DNA of 64,000 bases from Pseudomonas sp. MM223 (GTDB lineage Bacteria > Pseudomonadota > Gammaproteobacteria > Pseudomonadales > Pseudomonadaceae), in assembly GCA_947090765.1 (NCBI GenBank), contig OX352322.1, forward strand, positions 4,199,501 to 4,263,500. The letters are read 5' to 3'. The position numbers and the translations under genes are program-made. Below the pieces are notes generated by a model. That model made no database searches. It was not told where the DNA came from and worked only from the letters and a program-made list of their open reading frames with translations. Shown in pieces: positions 1-8,052 of the stretch (positions within the stretch are counted from its first letter, which is position 1; each line of letters opens with the position of its first letter).

Positions 1-654
1 CACATCCCCAGCGCCCTCAGCGACAGCGCTGCCGCCGCCGTGCCCTGCCCCGCCCTGACTGCTTGGCAGGCCCTGGCCAAAATACCCGCAGGCGCCAGCC
101 GCGATGTACTGGTAATCGGTGCCGGCGGCGCGGTGGGCTTCTACCTGGCGCAGTTGGCCGCACAACGTGGCCTGCGTGTCTGGGCCACGGCCGGGCAACG
201 CCACCACGCCACGCTCAAGGCGCTTGGCGCAAGCGGCCTGTTCGACTACCACGATGCCGACTGGCAACAACAACTACAGGCCGCCCTGGGCGAGCGCCCG
301 CTGCATGCCGTGTTTGATACCGTCAGCGGCGCCCACGCAGGCAAACTTGCCCACCTGCTTGGCTACAACGGGCACCTGGTGTGCATCCAGGACCGCCAGG
401 AAAGCGCACCAACAGCCGCCTTCAGCACGGCGATTTCGCTGCATGAAGTGGCGCTGAACAGCATTCATGCCCACGGCAGATTGGCAGACCGCCAAGCCCT
501 GCGTGTAGCCGGTGAACAACTGTTGCAAGCCGTAGCCGACGGTAGCCTGATCGCCCCACAACGCCGGGAGTTTGCCTTCGGCGCATTACCAGAGGCACTG
601 CGGCAGTTGAAAGAGGGCCACGGCGCTGGCAAATGGGTAACACGCCTCGGCTGA
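1..654 (+). CDS. Zinc-type alcohol dehydrogenase / quinone oxidoreductase, C-terminal part (cut by window edge)
   Basis: The frame is already open at base 1 and ends at TGA 652-654, so the N-terminal catalytic part lies outside the window. The visible ~217 residues are the nucleotide-binding half of a medium-chain dehydrogenase/reductase. A Rossmann glycine motif (VIGAGGAVGFYLAQ) lies near residue 40, followed by the usual pattern of a hydrophobic strand, ALGASGLFDY and a late conserved FDTVSG. Members use NAD(P)H to reduce quinones, enones or aldehydes; the substrate cannot be told from this half. The GTG at 40 is an internal codon, not the start. Family assignment is firm, specificity unknown. 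Confidence 0.85.
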   Translation, partial: HIPSALSDSAAAAVPCPALTAWQALAKIPAGASRDVLVIGAGGAVGFYLAQLAAQRGLRVWATAGQRHHATLKALGASGLFDYHDADWQQQLQAALGERPLHAVFDTVSGAHAGKLAHLLGYNGHLVCIQDRQESAPTAAFSTAISLHEVALNSIHAHGRLADRQALRVAGEQLLQAVADGSLIAPQRREFAFGALPEALRQLKEGHGAGKWVTRLG

Positions 655-761
655 TCAGCATCTGTGACAACTTGGATCCTATTCTATGAAAAGGTATGCT
701 GGGCAATAGCTAAAAGCCATTACCCAGGCAGGTTTGACACCTGCCTTCAAGGACGAGCCCT

Positions 762-1304
762 TTGCCCAGCCACCCTACCCGCCACACCATCGCCCGCCAG
801 TGGCAGCTGCTCAAGTTGCTGCCCGGCCGCCACCCGGGGATGAGCTCCACCCAGTTGCAGGCCGCCCTGACCACCGTGGGCCATACCACCAGCAAACGCA
901 CCGTCGAGCGCGACCTGGTCGAGCTCGCCGCGCTGTTCCCGCTGCAGTGCAACAGCAAAGGCATGCCGTACGGTTGGTACTGGCAACCGGGCCTGAGCCT
1001 GGGCGAGGCGCAGCAGCTGCAACCCGACGTGCTTACGCCCCCGGACCACGTTGAACTGCATGCCTGGGTTGATGACGCGCTGGCCCTGCGCCTGGAGCAA
1101 GCCCCCCTGTCAGCAGACATGCAACTGACGCCGCAAGCGAGCGGCGGCGCCACGCTGGTGGCTACCGTCGACGACAACCGGGCGCTGATGGGCTGGCTGT
1201 TGTCCCAGGCAGGTGCTATCCGTATCCACGCCCCGCAAGCGCTGCGCATGGCCATGCTCGAACAGCTGCGCCAGAGCCTGGCGCTGCACGATGGCAGTTA
1301 TTGA
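762..1304 (+). CDS. Short HTH regulator related to WYL-family regulators but lacking the WYL domain
   Basis: 180-residue protein with a TTG start chosen because AAGGA (749-753) sits 8 bases upstream and the N-terminus then matches the start of the full-length relative at 48097-49113. Residues ~1-75 are a winged helix-turn-helix with the signature SKRTVERDLVEL and PYGWYW. Residues ~95-180 match the C-terminal WCX-like segment of the relative (VELHAWVDDAL, then APQALRMAMLEQLR). About 158 residues between them, corresponding to the ligand-sensing WYL domain, are absent, with both flanks in frame. It is probably a DNA-binding transcriptional regulator that lacks the usual ligand sensor. It lies between an oxidoreductase and an exported cyclase on the same strand; the target is unknown. 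Confidence 0.72.
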   Translation: MPSHPTRHTIARQWQLLKLLPGRHPGMSSTQLQAALTTVGHTTSKRTVERDLVELAALFPLQCNSKGMPYGWYWQPGLSLGEAQQLQPDVLTPPDHVELHAWVDDALALRLEQAPLSADMQLTPQASGGATLVATVDDNRALMGWLLSQAGAIRIHAPQALRMAMLEQLRQSLALHDGSY

Positions 1305-1401
1305 CCGGCAGGCAAAAGTCATTGTCCCGCGGGCCGCTTTTTCCCCAGGCCTGCCCTGCGCAGAATTCGCTCCTGACAACGCATCACTTCAGGAGTACCC
1401 G

Positions 1402-2337
1402 ATGACACGCTTCAAGCCCTTTCTGTTGGCCGTCGCCCTTGCGACCACTGCCCAGGCCACCCTGGCCGCAGACTGGCAGACCTCGCCCTTTGGCAAACAG
1501 GATGAAATCGGCGCCGCCAACCTGCTCACCCCAGACGTGGTCAAGCAGGCTGTCGGCCTGGTCAAGGTGGGCAAGGCCTACCCACTGGCGGTGCCCGTGA
1601 GCAAGGACTTGCCGGCATTCCGCCACCGCAGCTTCCACCTGTACAACATCCAGCCCGGCGAGCAGTCCGGCCAAACCCTGGGGCCCAACAAGTTCAGCTT
1701 CAACGATGAACTGGTCAACGGCTGGACCGGCGTCGGCACCCAGCTCAACGGCATCGGCCATATCGGCATCGACAACGTCTATTACAACGGCAACAAGGCT
1801 GCCGACTTCGTCACCGTCGAAGGCGTGACCAAACTGGGCGTGGAGAACGTACCGCCAATGGTCACCCGTGGTGTGGTGCTGGACATGACGGCCTACTACG
1901 GCAAGGCCATCGTACCGGGGGGTACGGCCTTTACCGTCGCTGACATCAAGGCAGTACTGAAGAAACAAGGCATTACCCTGCGCAAGGGCGATTTGGTGCT
2001 GTTCAACACCGGTTGGCTGGAGCTGATCGGCAAGGATAACCAGCAGTTCCTCGCTACCGAGCCGGGCATCGACCTGCCGGCGGCCGAATGGCTGGCGGAC
2101 CAAGGCATCGTCGCTTTTGGTGGCGATACCTGGGCCTCCGAGGTGTACCCAAACCCGACCGGTGAAGAGTTCCCGGTCAACCAGTTCATGCTGGCCAAGC
2201 GTGGCATCTACAACCTGGAGCTGATCGATACACGTAAGCTGGTGCAGGACAAGGTGTTCGCGTTTCTCTTCGTGCTGGGGCAGCCTCTGTACAAGGGCTC
2301 GACTCAAGTGAACATCAACCCGGTGGCGATTTACTGA
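1402..2337 (+). CDS. Exported cyclase-family protein (kynurenine formamidase-like fold)
   Basis: 311 residues. The ATG at 1402 is preceded by AGGAG (1391-1395) and opens a signal peptide (MTRFKPFLLAVALATTAQA, likely cut near LA/AD at residue ~22), so the product is probably periplasmic. The body belongs to the cyclase/kynurenine-formamidase-like family (PF04199): strands around MVTRGVVLDM, KGDLVLFNTGW and FGGDTWASEV are typical. The metal motif of the family, HxGTHxDxPxH, appears as GVGTQLNGIGH, so several canonical ligands are replaced; the metal site may differ or activity may be altered. The substrate is unknown. A longer in-frame start at 1213 would overlap the upstream regulator and has no better ribosome site. 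Confidence 0.86.
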   Translation: MTRFKPFLLAVALATTAQATLAADWQTSPFGKQDEIGAANLLTPDVVKQAVGLVKVGKAYPLAVPVSKDLPAFRHRSFHLYNIQPGEQSGQTLGPNKFSFNDELVNGWTGVGTQLNGIGHIGIDNVYYNGNKAADFVTVEGVTKLGVENVPPMVTRGVVLDMTAYYGKAIVPGGTAFTVADIKAVLKKQGITLRKGDLVLFNTGWLELIGKDNQQFLATEPGIDLPAAEWLADQGIVAFGGDTWASEVYPNPTGEEFPVNQFMLAKRGIYNLELIDTRKLVQDKVFAFLFVLGQPLYKGSTQVNINPVAIY

Positions 2338-2388
2338 CCACCGGGCCGATTCAATCCAGGCGCTGGCGCGCTTTGCATCCTCCAGCGC

Positions 2389-3166
2389 TCAGAACGTGCC
2401 CGGGTAGGCCCCGCCATCGATCAGCAGGTTTTGCCCGGTGATGTACCCGGCATGCGTGCTGCACAGGAACGTGCAATACGCGCCGAACTCCCCGGCATCA
2501 CCAAAGCGGGCTGCCGGGATGGCCTTGCGCCGCGCCTGGGCAGTGGCGTGTACATCACCACCCGCCGCCTTCAATGTCTTTTGCAAACGCGCCGTGTCGA
2601 ACGCCCCAGGCAGCAGGTTGTTCAGTGTGACATTGCTGCCCGCCAGGCGCTGTTGCCGAGCCAGGCCGGCAATGAAACCGGTCAGGCCACTGCGGGCGCC
2701 GTTGGACAGCCCTAAAATGTCGATCGGCGCCTTCACCGCGCCGGGCTTCGATGTTCACCACCCGGCCGAAACCACGCTCGGCCATGCCGTCGACCACTGC
2801 CTTGATCAACTCGATAGGGGTGAGCATGTTGGCGTCCAGCGCCTTCAGCCAGTCGTCACGCCCCCAGTCACGGAAGTCCCCCGGTGGCGGGCCACCGGCG
2901 TTGTTGACCAGGATGTCGACCTGCGGGCAGGCCGCCAACAGCGCCTGGCGCACCTGGGCATCGGCAACATCACCGGCCACGGTACGCACCTCGATGCCTG
3001 GGCAGGCCGCACGTAACTCGCTGGCGGTCTGCTCCAGGGTGACCTGGGTGCGAGCATTGATGACCAGGTTGACGCCTTCTTTACCCAGCGCCTCGGCGCA
3101 GCCTTTGCCCAGGCCCTGGCTGGCCGCGCAGACGATGGCCCAGCGGCCGGTAATGCCTAAATCCAT
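2389..3166 (-). pseudogene. SDR family oxidoreductase, frameshifted
   Basis: The N-terminal frame (3166 down to ~2750) has the SDR cofactor motif CAASQGLGKG and the NNAGG motif. It then runs out of frame after GRVVNI, and the rest (VKAPIDILGLSNGARSGLTG to the C-terminal LLIDGGAYPGTF) continues in another frame to a stop at 2389. One base too many, or two too few, near 2736-2750 explains the break. In the region where SDRs carry YxxxK the sequence reads LSNGARSGL, so this is an atypical subgroup even when repaired. CAAGGAG lies just upstream of the ATG at 3166. It is either a true pseudogene or a sequencing error. LysR gene 3338-4258 lies directly upstream on the same strand. Confidence 0.83.
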
Positions 3167-3337
3167 TGGGTTGCTCCTTGATGCAATAGGGTTGCAGGGG
3201 TACTGGCAGGCCGTGCCGGGTGTAATCTAGAGCACAGGACAGGGCCGCCGATAATGAAAAGAGCTGATCCACCAATAACCATCGCTTATCCCCGCCGCTC
3301 CGCCAGTAACGGGCTGGGGAGCGGGCACCGGCAAACT

Positions 3338-4258
3338 TCAATCTGCTGTCAGTTCTTCCACCAGCAACCGCGCCGCGGGCGATAGCGGTGCCGCCACACG
3401 GTGCACGATGCCGAACGGCTCGCTCAACGCCCGTAGCTGCACCGCCAGCGACACCAGCAACCCGCGCTGCTCGGCAAAGGCCGCCACGGCGCTGGGCATG
3501 ACCGCCACCAGCGACGGGTCATCTTCCAGCAACATGAAAGTCGCGAAGGTGGAGAAGGTTTCCAGCGGATAGCGGGGCACCTCCACCCCTGCTTCGCTCA
3601 ACTCACGCTCCAGTGCCTGGCGCATGGGCATGTTCACCGGGTACACCACCCAGCGGTAATGGCTAAGGTCGCTGATTTCCAGTGTTGCCGCCCCGGCAAG
3701 CGGGTGCTGGGGGTGCGCAACCACCGCCAACGGTTCCTGGGCCAGTTCGACAAAGGCATAGTCTGCCGCATCGCGGCCCAGCCCCGGCCGGCAAATGGCC
3801 AGGTCCAGGCGCCCTTCGTCCAGCTGGGCGAGCAGGTTGGCGCTGGTATTTTCGGCAATTTCCACCGCCAGCTGCGGCTGCTTGCGGCGCAAACGCCCCA
3901 GGGCGCTGACCAGCATCGGCATGGCCCCCATGATGCTGCCTACCACCAACCGCCCACCCTGGCCTTGAACGATGCCTAGTACCTCTTCGCGCAAATGCCC
4001 CAGGTCGCTGTGGATCAGCCGCGCATAGCGCACCACGCAACGGCCCACGTCATTGGCCACCAGGCCGCTGGGCAGGCGCTGAAACAAGGGTACGCCCAGC
4101 ACTTCCTCCACCTCGCGCAACGCCTTGGTGGCCCCGGGCTGGGAAATGGCCATGGCTTCAGCCGCCTTGTGCAGCGAACCACAGCGGTCCAGCTCGATCA
4201 GCAGGCGCAACTGGCGTAGGCGCAGGCGAGAAAAAATGGAGTCCAGAGAAGGGATCAT
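3338..4258 (-). CDS. LysR family transcriptional regulator
   Basis: 306 residues, the normal LysR length. Residues ~10-68 form the winged HTH (LRQLRLLIELDRCGSLHKAA, ISQPGATKALREVEEVLG) and residues ~95-300 the periplasmic-binding-protein-like effector domain (GRLVVGSIMGAMP at its start). The pattern LRLRQLRLL with QPGATKAL resembles the GbpR/CbbR-like branch used for sugar or aromatic catabolism. It lies upstream of and codirectional with the broken SDR gene (172-base gap), which it may have controlled. No clear T-N11-A operator was assigned. Inducer unknown. Confidence 0.92.
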   Translation of the reverse strand: MIPSLDSIFSRLRLRQLRLLIELDRCGSLHKAAEAMAISQPGATKALREVEEVLGVPLFQRLPSGLVANDVGRCVVRYARLIHSDLGHLREEVLGIVQGQGGRLVVGSIMGAMPMLVSALGRLRRKQPQLAVEIAENTSANLLAQLDEGRLDLAICRPGLGRDAADYAFVELAQEPLAVVAHPQHPLAGAATLEISDLSHYRWVVYPVNMPMRQALERELSEAGVEVPRYPLETFSTFATFMLLEDDPSLVAVMPSAVAAFAEQRGLLVSLAVQLRALSEPFGIVHRVAAPLSPAARLLVEELTAD

Positions 4259-4373
4259 CAGGCAGGCTCGGCATGGGTCTTGTAATGCCGAGCACTATAG
4301 AGGGTCGTCAACGGGCAAGTGTTGAGTTTTGAGCAAATGACCCTTGAGCGCAGAACACGCATCCCGCATTTTT

Positions 4374-4469
4374 CTGTAGGAGCAGCCTTGTGCTGCGAAG
4401 AGGCCGGCTCAGGCGAAGCATTAGTGTCGCCCGTACCGGCCTCTTCGCAGCACAAGGCTGCTCCTACAG
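4374..4469. repeat. REP inverted pair (34-bp perfect arms)
   Basis: Arms 4374-4407 and 4436-4469 are perfect 34-base reverse complements with a 28-base loop. The core GTAGGAGCAGCCTTGTGCTG is the P. putida-type REP. It sits between the LysR start region and the 3' end of the gene at 4485-5201 and may terminate or stabilise that transcript. Confidence 0.92.
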
Positions 4470-4484
4470 GTGGGGCGTTTACCG

Positions 4485-5201
4485 TTACTTACGCCGTACC
4501 AGGCAGCCATAACCCAAGCCCAACACGCTGACCGCCAATACACCCAGCAGTACCATCAACTCGCGGCTGTAGCGGGCCACCATGGCCGGAAAACCGATGA
4601 CCTCGTGGTACAACTGCACATTGGCCAGCCCGTCGGCGTGGCTAATGCTGACCCCGCCCTGGCGAATCTGCGAATAATCGGCGTCGAAATACACCCAAAC
4701 CTTGCACGTGCCACCCGGCTCGATGGCGGGGATGTCCACCTGCGCAGTGGCGGCTTCCAGCAGGGTGTCGTTGCCGGCAGCATCACGCACCTGCACCAGG
4801 CCCTTGGCTGGCAGACGAACCTTGACCTCCCGTACAGGTGCGTCACCACTGTTGCGCAGTTCGATTAGCAAGCCGGTACGGTGATCGACCAGCCCGGCCT
4901 CGAAAGGCTTGGCGAACAGCTGGGCATAGGGTGCCTGGGCCATTTCGATCAGGCGCTCGACCTGGTCGTGGCTGAGCTCACCCTGGCCGATGCTGTTGAT
5001 GCGCCCCTGCAACTGCTCATACTTGAGCTGCTCGCTGGCCTTGCTTATGCGTTCGCTGAACTGGGTGGGATAGGTGAGGTAGGCATAGGTCAGTGACGCC
5101 TCCAGGCGCGGGTTGCCCCTAAGCAACACGTAGGCGGCCAGAACGACCATCAGGCCAACAAGCACGGCTACGAGGAGTTTCCCCACCTTGTCCCAGCTCA
5201 A
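4485..5201 (-). CDS. Membrane-anchored periplasmic-domain protein, unknown function
   Basis: 238 residues with a TTG start at 5201, chosen because AAGGAAG lies 6 bases upstream and the frame then opens directly into MSWDKVGKLL. A transmembrane segment at residues ~8-28 (LLVAVLVGLMVVLAAYVLL) and another near the C-terminus (LMVLLGVLAVSVLGLGYGCL, followed by VRRK) bracket a ~170-residue domain that should face the periplasm. The first half of that domain is charged and helical (SERISKASEQLKYEQLQGR); the second is beta-rich and Ig/CARDB-like (LIELRNSGDAPVREVKVRLP, DIPAIEPGGTCKVWVYFD). I do not recognise the family. The next gene upstream on the same strand (5281-5580) is also small and unknown, and the REP pair follows downstream. 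Confidence 0.62.
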   Translation of the reverse strand: MSWDKVGKLLVAVLVGLMVVLAAYVLLRGNPRLEASLTYAYLTYPTQFSERISKASEQLKYEQLQGRINSIGQGELSHDQVERLIEMAQAPYAQLFAKPFEAGLVDHRTGLLIELRNSGDAPVREVKVRLPAKGLVQVRDAAGNDTLLEAATAQVDIPAIEPGGTCKVWVYFDADYSQIRQGGVSISHADGLANVQLYHEVIGFPAMVARYSRELMVLLGVLAVSVLGLGYGCLVRRK

Positions 5202-5280
5202 TGCAAACTTCCTTCTGTCGTGATACAGACGATGCAAACCGCCCAAGGGTGCCAAGTTCAGGGCCCCCAGGCAAGCTCGA

Positions 5281-5580
5281 CTAGGGTTCGCGCTCACCCT
5301 CCCGCGCCTGACGCATCTGCAACAGTTGGCCATCGATCAGTGCCTTGGCCATGCCGGCCAGATAAAACGTGGCCTGCATCATCACCTTGCGGTCGCCTGG
5401 CCGGTCGATGGCCTTGCGGGTAATTTCAGTGATGCAGCCGATAATGCTCGATGCCTCTGTCAATGCAGCCCTCATTGGCAGCTGTGGTTTCATCTGCACC
5501 AGTTCGGCATCGGCGTTGCCAAACCGGCTCGCTGCACGCACGACATTGAGCGTGCTGCTTTTCGGGGTGTCGTTGTCCAT
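5281..5580 (-). CDS. Small hypothetical protein (DUF3077/DUF6124-like)
   Basis: 99 residues. The ATG at 5580 is preferred over the one at 5586 because AAGGA is spaced 6 bases from 5580 but directly abuts 5586. A charged N-terminus precedes a helical region (RAALTEASSIIGCITEITRK, then VMMQATFYLAGMAKALID). The pattern of one long helix, a short charged turn and a second helix ending in ALIDGQL resembles the small DUF3077/DUF6124 proteins common in Pseudomonas; this is a pattern impression, not a search. No signal peptide or catalytic motif is seen. Confidence 0.6.
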   Translation of the reverse strand: MDNDTPKSSTLNVVRAASRFGNADAELVQMKPQLPMRAALTEASSIIGCITEITRKAIDRPGDRKVMMQATFYLAGMAKALIDGQLLQMRQAREGEREP

Positions 5581-5779
5581 GTTCATTCCTTGGGGGTTAC
5601 GAGCATGCCCAGACTAGGGTGCTGCCTTCCCCATCACAATGACCAGGAGGGTGGAAAGGGGCACTTTCGGAAATGGACTACAAGAGCCCCATGAAGAGGT
5701 CGCTCTGCTGCCAATCAGCCCCTTGACCGGCACCTGGCAGTGTCGGACGATCAACCTCCCCCACATCAGGACGAACACC

Positions 5780-6403
5780 ATGCTACGGATACTGGGCAGA
5801 GCCTCTTCCATCAACGTGCGAAAAGTCCTGTGGGCCTGCGCCGAGTTCGAGGTCGCATTCGAGCGCGAAGACTGGGGCTCTGGCTTCAAGGCCACCGACA
5901 GCGCCGAGTTCCTGGCGTTGAACCCCAACGCGATGATCCCGGTGATCCAGGATGGTGACTTCACCTTGTGGGAGTCCAACAGCATCATTCGCTACCTGGC
6001 CAACCGTTATGGTGCCACCGCGTTCTACCCCGACGATGCCCAGGCACGCGCCAGGATCGACCAGTGGATCGACTGGCAGGCCTCGGACCTGAACCGCTCG
6101 TGGAGCTACGCGTTCATGTCACTGGTCCGGCACTCCCCCGCCCACCAGGACCCGCAAGCACTTGCCGCCGGTTGCGCGGACTGGTCACGCTACATGCACA
6201 TCCTCGACCGCCAGCTGGCCAGTACCGGTGCCTACGTGGCCGGCAGCCAGTTCACCCTGGCCGACATCCCTATCGGCCTGTCGGTCAACCGCTGGTTCGA
6301 AACGCCGTTCGAGCACCCACACCTGCCGGCGGTGCGCGACTACTACGAGCGCCTGAGCGAGCGCCCGGCCTATCACCTGCATGGCCGTAACGGTACGCCG
6401 TAA
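5780..6403 (+). CDS. Glutathione S-transferase
   Basis: 207 residues, typical GST length. ATG 5780 follows CAGGACGA; an earlier in-frame start at 5639 adds unrelated residues. The N-terminal thioredoxin-like domain (~1-80) has the catalytic Ser region [11 protein letters not shown], the cis-proline strand [11 protein letters not shown] and the glutathione-contacting [10 protein letters not shown]. The C-terminal all-helical domain has the N-capping motif [15 protein letters not shown]. Cytosolic conjugation or thiol-transfer enzyme; substrate not predictable. A single-gene unit upstream of the fecI promoter. Confidence 0.93.
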   Translation: MLRILGRASSINVRKVLWACAEFEVAFEREDWGSGFKATDSAEFLALNPNAMIPVIQDGDFTLWESNSIIRYLANRYGATAFYPDDAQARARIDQWIDWQASDLNRSWSYAFMSLVRHSPAHQDPQALAAGCADWSRYMHILDRQLASTGAYVAGSQFTLADIPIGLSVNRWFETPFEHPHLPAVRDYYERLSERPAYHLHGRNGTP

Positions 6404-6438
6404 GCGTAGAACACTGGTTTCACTGCCGGGCATTGGGT

Positions 6439-6457
6439 AATAATGCGAGTCATTACC
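6439..6457 (+). promoter_or_regulatory. Fur box upstream of fecI
   Basis: The 19 bases AATAATGCGAGTCATTACC match the GATAATGATAATCATTATC Fur consensus at 14 of 19 positions and are a near palindrome. They sit 28 bases before the fecI start, so iron-replete Fur would be expected to block the sigma-factor gene. Confidence 0.75.
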
Positions 6458-6484
6458 ATTAATGCACGAACACGGAAGAGCGGC

Positions 6485-6991
6485 ATGCCCGGCAGCAGAC
6501 ACCCCATCGAGCATCTTTACGTCGAGCACCACGGCTGGCTGCAAGGCTGGCTGCGCCATCGGCTGAACAATGCAGCGGATGCTGCCGACCTTGCCCACGA
6601 CACCTTTGTCCGCGTACTGCAAAGGCGCCAGGCAAAGACGCTGCTGCAGCCACGTGCCTATTTGCGCACGGTCGCCCGCGGGCTGGTCATCGACCTGTGG
6701 CGACATCGCGACATCGAGCGGGCCTGGCTGGAGACGCTGGCGCAGCTGCCCGAGGCAGAAGTGCCGTCACCGGAAACCAGTGCCCTGGCCATCGAGGCAC
6801 TGGTGGCCGTCGACCGCCTGCTTGACGCGCTGCCCGCACGCACGCGCACCATCTTCCTGCTGGCACAATTGGATGGCGTGCCCTGCCCGCGCATTGCCGA
6901 ACAGCTGGGGGTGTCGCTGTCCACCGTCGAACGCGACCTGAGCAAAGCCTTGCGCCACTGCTATCAGCTTGTCTTCGAGAGCACGCCATGA
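6485..6991 (+). CDS. FecI-like ECF sigma factor
   Basis: 168 residues. ATG 6485 has GGAAGAG just upstream; an ATG at 6443 lies inside the Fur box and is rejected. Region 2 (residues ~12-80) contains DAADLAHDTFVRVLQ and RAYLRTVARGLVIDLWRHR. Region 4 (~105-160) contains LPARTRTIFLLAQLDG and the recognition helix GVSLSTVERDLSKAL. In this family the sigma factor is released by a signal from an outer-membrane receptor through FecR and then transcribes the receptor gene. It overlaps fecR by ATGA (6988-6991), so the two are translationally coupled. Confidence 0.95.
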   Translation: MPGSRHPIEHLYVEHHGWLQGWLRHRLNNAADAADLAHDTFVRVLQRRQAKTLLQPRAYLRTVARGLVIDLWRHRDIERAWLETLAQLPEAEVPSPETSALAIEALVAVDRLLDALPARTRTIFLLAQLDGVPCPRIAEQLGVSLSTVERDLSKALRHCYQLVFESTP

Positions 6992-7956
6992 GCGCCAGCA
7001 CACTGCCGGCGCTACCTGGCACAACAGTAGACCAGGCCATCGAATGGTCGATCCGTCTCACCTACAACCGGCCCGACCCTGCTACCCGTGCAGCGTTCCA
7101 GGCCTGGCTGGCGGATGATGAAACCCACCGCTTGGCCTGGGCGCGCATGCAGAGCCTGGGCAGGCACTTTGCCGATGTACCGAGCGGGTTGGCGCGCCAG
7201 ACGCTGGAGAAACTGCCTGAAGCCCGCCTGCAACGGCGCCAGGTGCTGAAGTTGCTGGCGTTGTTCGCGGCAGTCGGCAGCACCGCTTGGGGCACTCACG
7301 AAACCGCGCCCTGGCAGCGGCTGATGGCCGACTACAGCACCCGTGTCGGCGAATATCAACGCTGGACCCTGGCCGATGGCAGCCAGCTGGAGCTCAATAC
7401 CGACAGCGCAGTGCGCGTGTATTTTGATGCCCGGCACCGGCGCATCGAATTGCTGCGTGGCGAGCTGTATCTGGTCAGTGGTGCCGACATCGACAGCCTG
7501 CAACAGCGCCCATTGCAGGTAACCACCACCTTTGCCACGTTCAACGCCCAAGGGAGCCGCTGCAACGTACGTCAGTATGCCGACGCCTGCAGCCTGGGCG
7601 TTGCAGAAGGTACCGTGAACATACAACCACGCTCGGGTACAGGTGCAGTTGCCCTGCCCGGAGAAACCTGGCGGGTGACCCGCGACAACGTGCTGCGCCT
7701 GCCAGGCAACGCCGAAGACGCCGCCACCTGGCGTGACGGCCTGCTGACCGCGCGGGCGATGCCGCTGGCCGATCTGCTCGACGAACTCGGCCGTTATCGC
7801 AACGGCTACCTGGGTTGTGACCCACAGGTTGCGAAGCGCACCATCAGCGGTAATTTCAACCTCACCGACACCGACGCCACCCTGGCCTTCATCGCCCAGG
7901 CCCACGGCTTGCGCGTGCAGGCAATGACGCGTTACTGGGTGCGCCTGAGCGCCTGA
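6988..7956 (+). CDS. FecR-like anti-sigma / sigma regulator
   Basis: 322 residues. The cytoplasmic N-terminal DUF4880-like segment (residues ~10-60: AIEWSIRLTYNRPDPATRAA, WLADDETHRLAWARM) would bind the sigma factor. A hydrophobic stretch (~87-102, VLKLLALFAAVGSTAW) crosses the membrane, and the periplasmic FecR domain follows (~120-230: GEYQRWTLADGSQLELNTDS, RHRRIELLRGELYLV), ending in an STN-like C-terminus that would contact the receptor. Start overlaps the fecI stop. It should relay substrate binding at the receptor encoded 97 bases downstream. Confidence 0.95.
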   Translation: MSASTLPALPGTTVDQAIEWSIRLTYNRPDPATRAAFQAWLADDETHRLAWARMQSLGRHFADVPSGLARQTLEKLPEARLQRRQVLKLLALFAAVGSTAWGTHETAPWQRLMADYSTRVGEYQRWTLADGSQLELNTDSAVRVYFDARHRRIELLRGELYLVSGADIDSLQQRPLQVTTTFATFNAQGSRCNVRQYADACSLGVAEGTVNIQPRSGTGAVALPGETWRVTRDNVLRLPGNAEDAATWRDGLLTARAMPLADLLDELGRYRNGYLGCDPQVAKRTISGNFNLTDTDATLAFIAQAHGLRVQAMTRYWVRLSA

Positions 7957-8052
7957 AACAACCCGGCAAAAAAAGTGTTCGCCGGGTGAAGGGGTTTGCA
8001 ATCTCGCCCGGCATACACAGCAGAACACTCAAATTGCCAACGAGAACCCCAC

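Noticed and set aside
4374..4469. Palindromic repeats as a CRISPR array or attenuator
   Set aside because: Only inverted pairs are present, no regularly spaced direct repeats; the sequence is the P. putida REP and recurs at 16159, 44359 and elsewhere.
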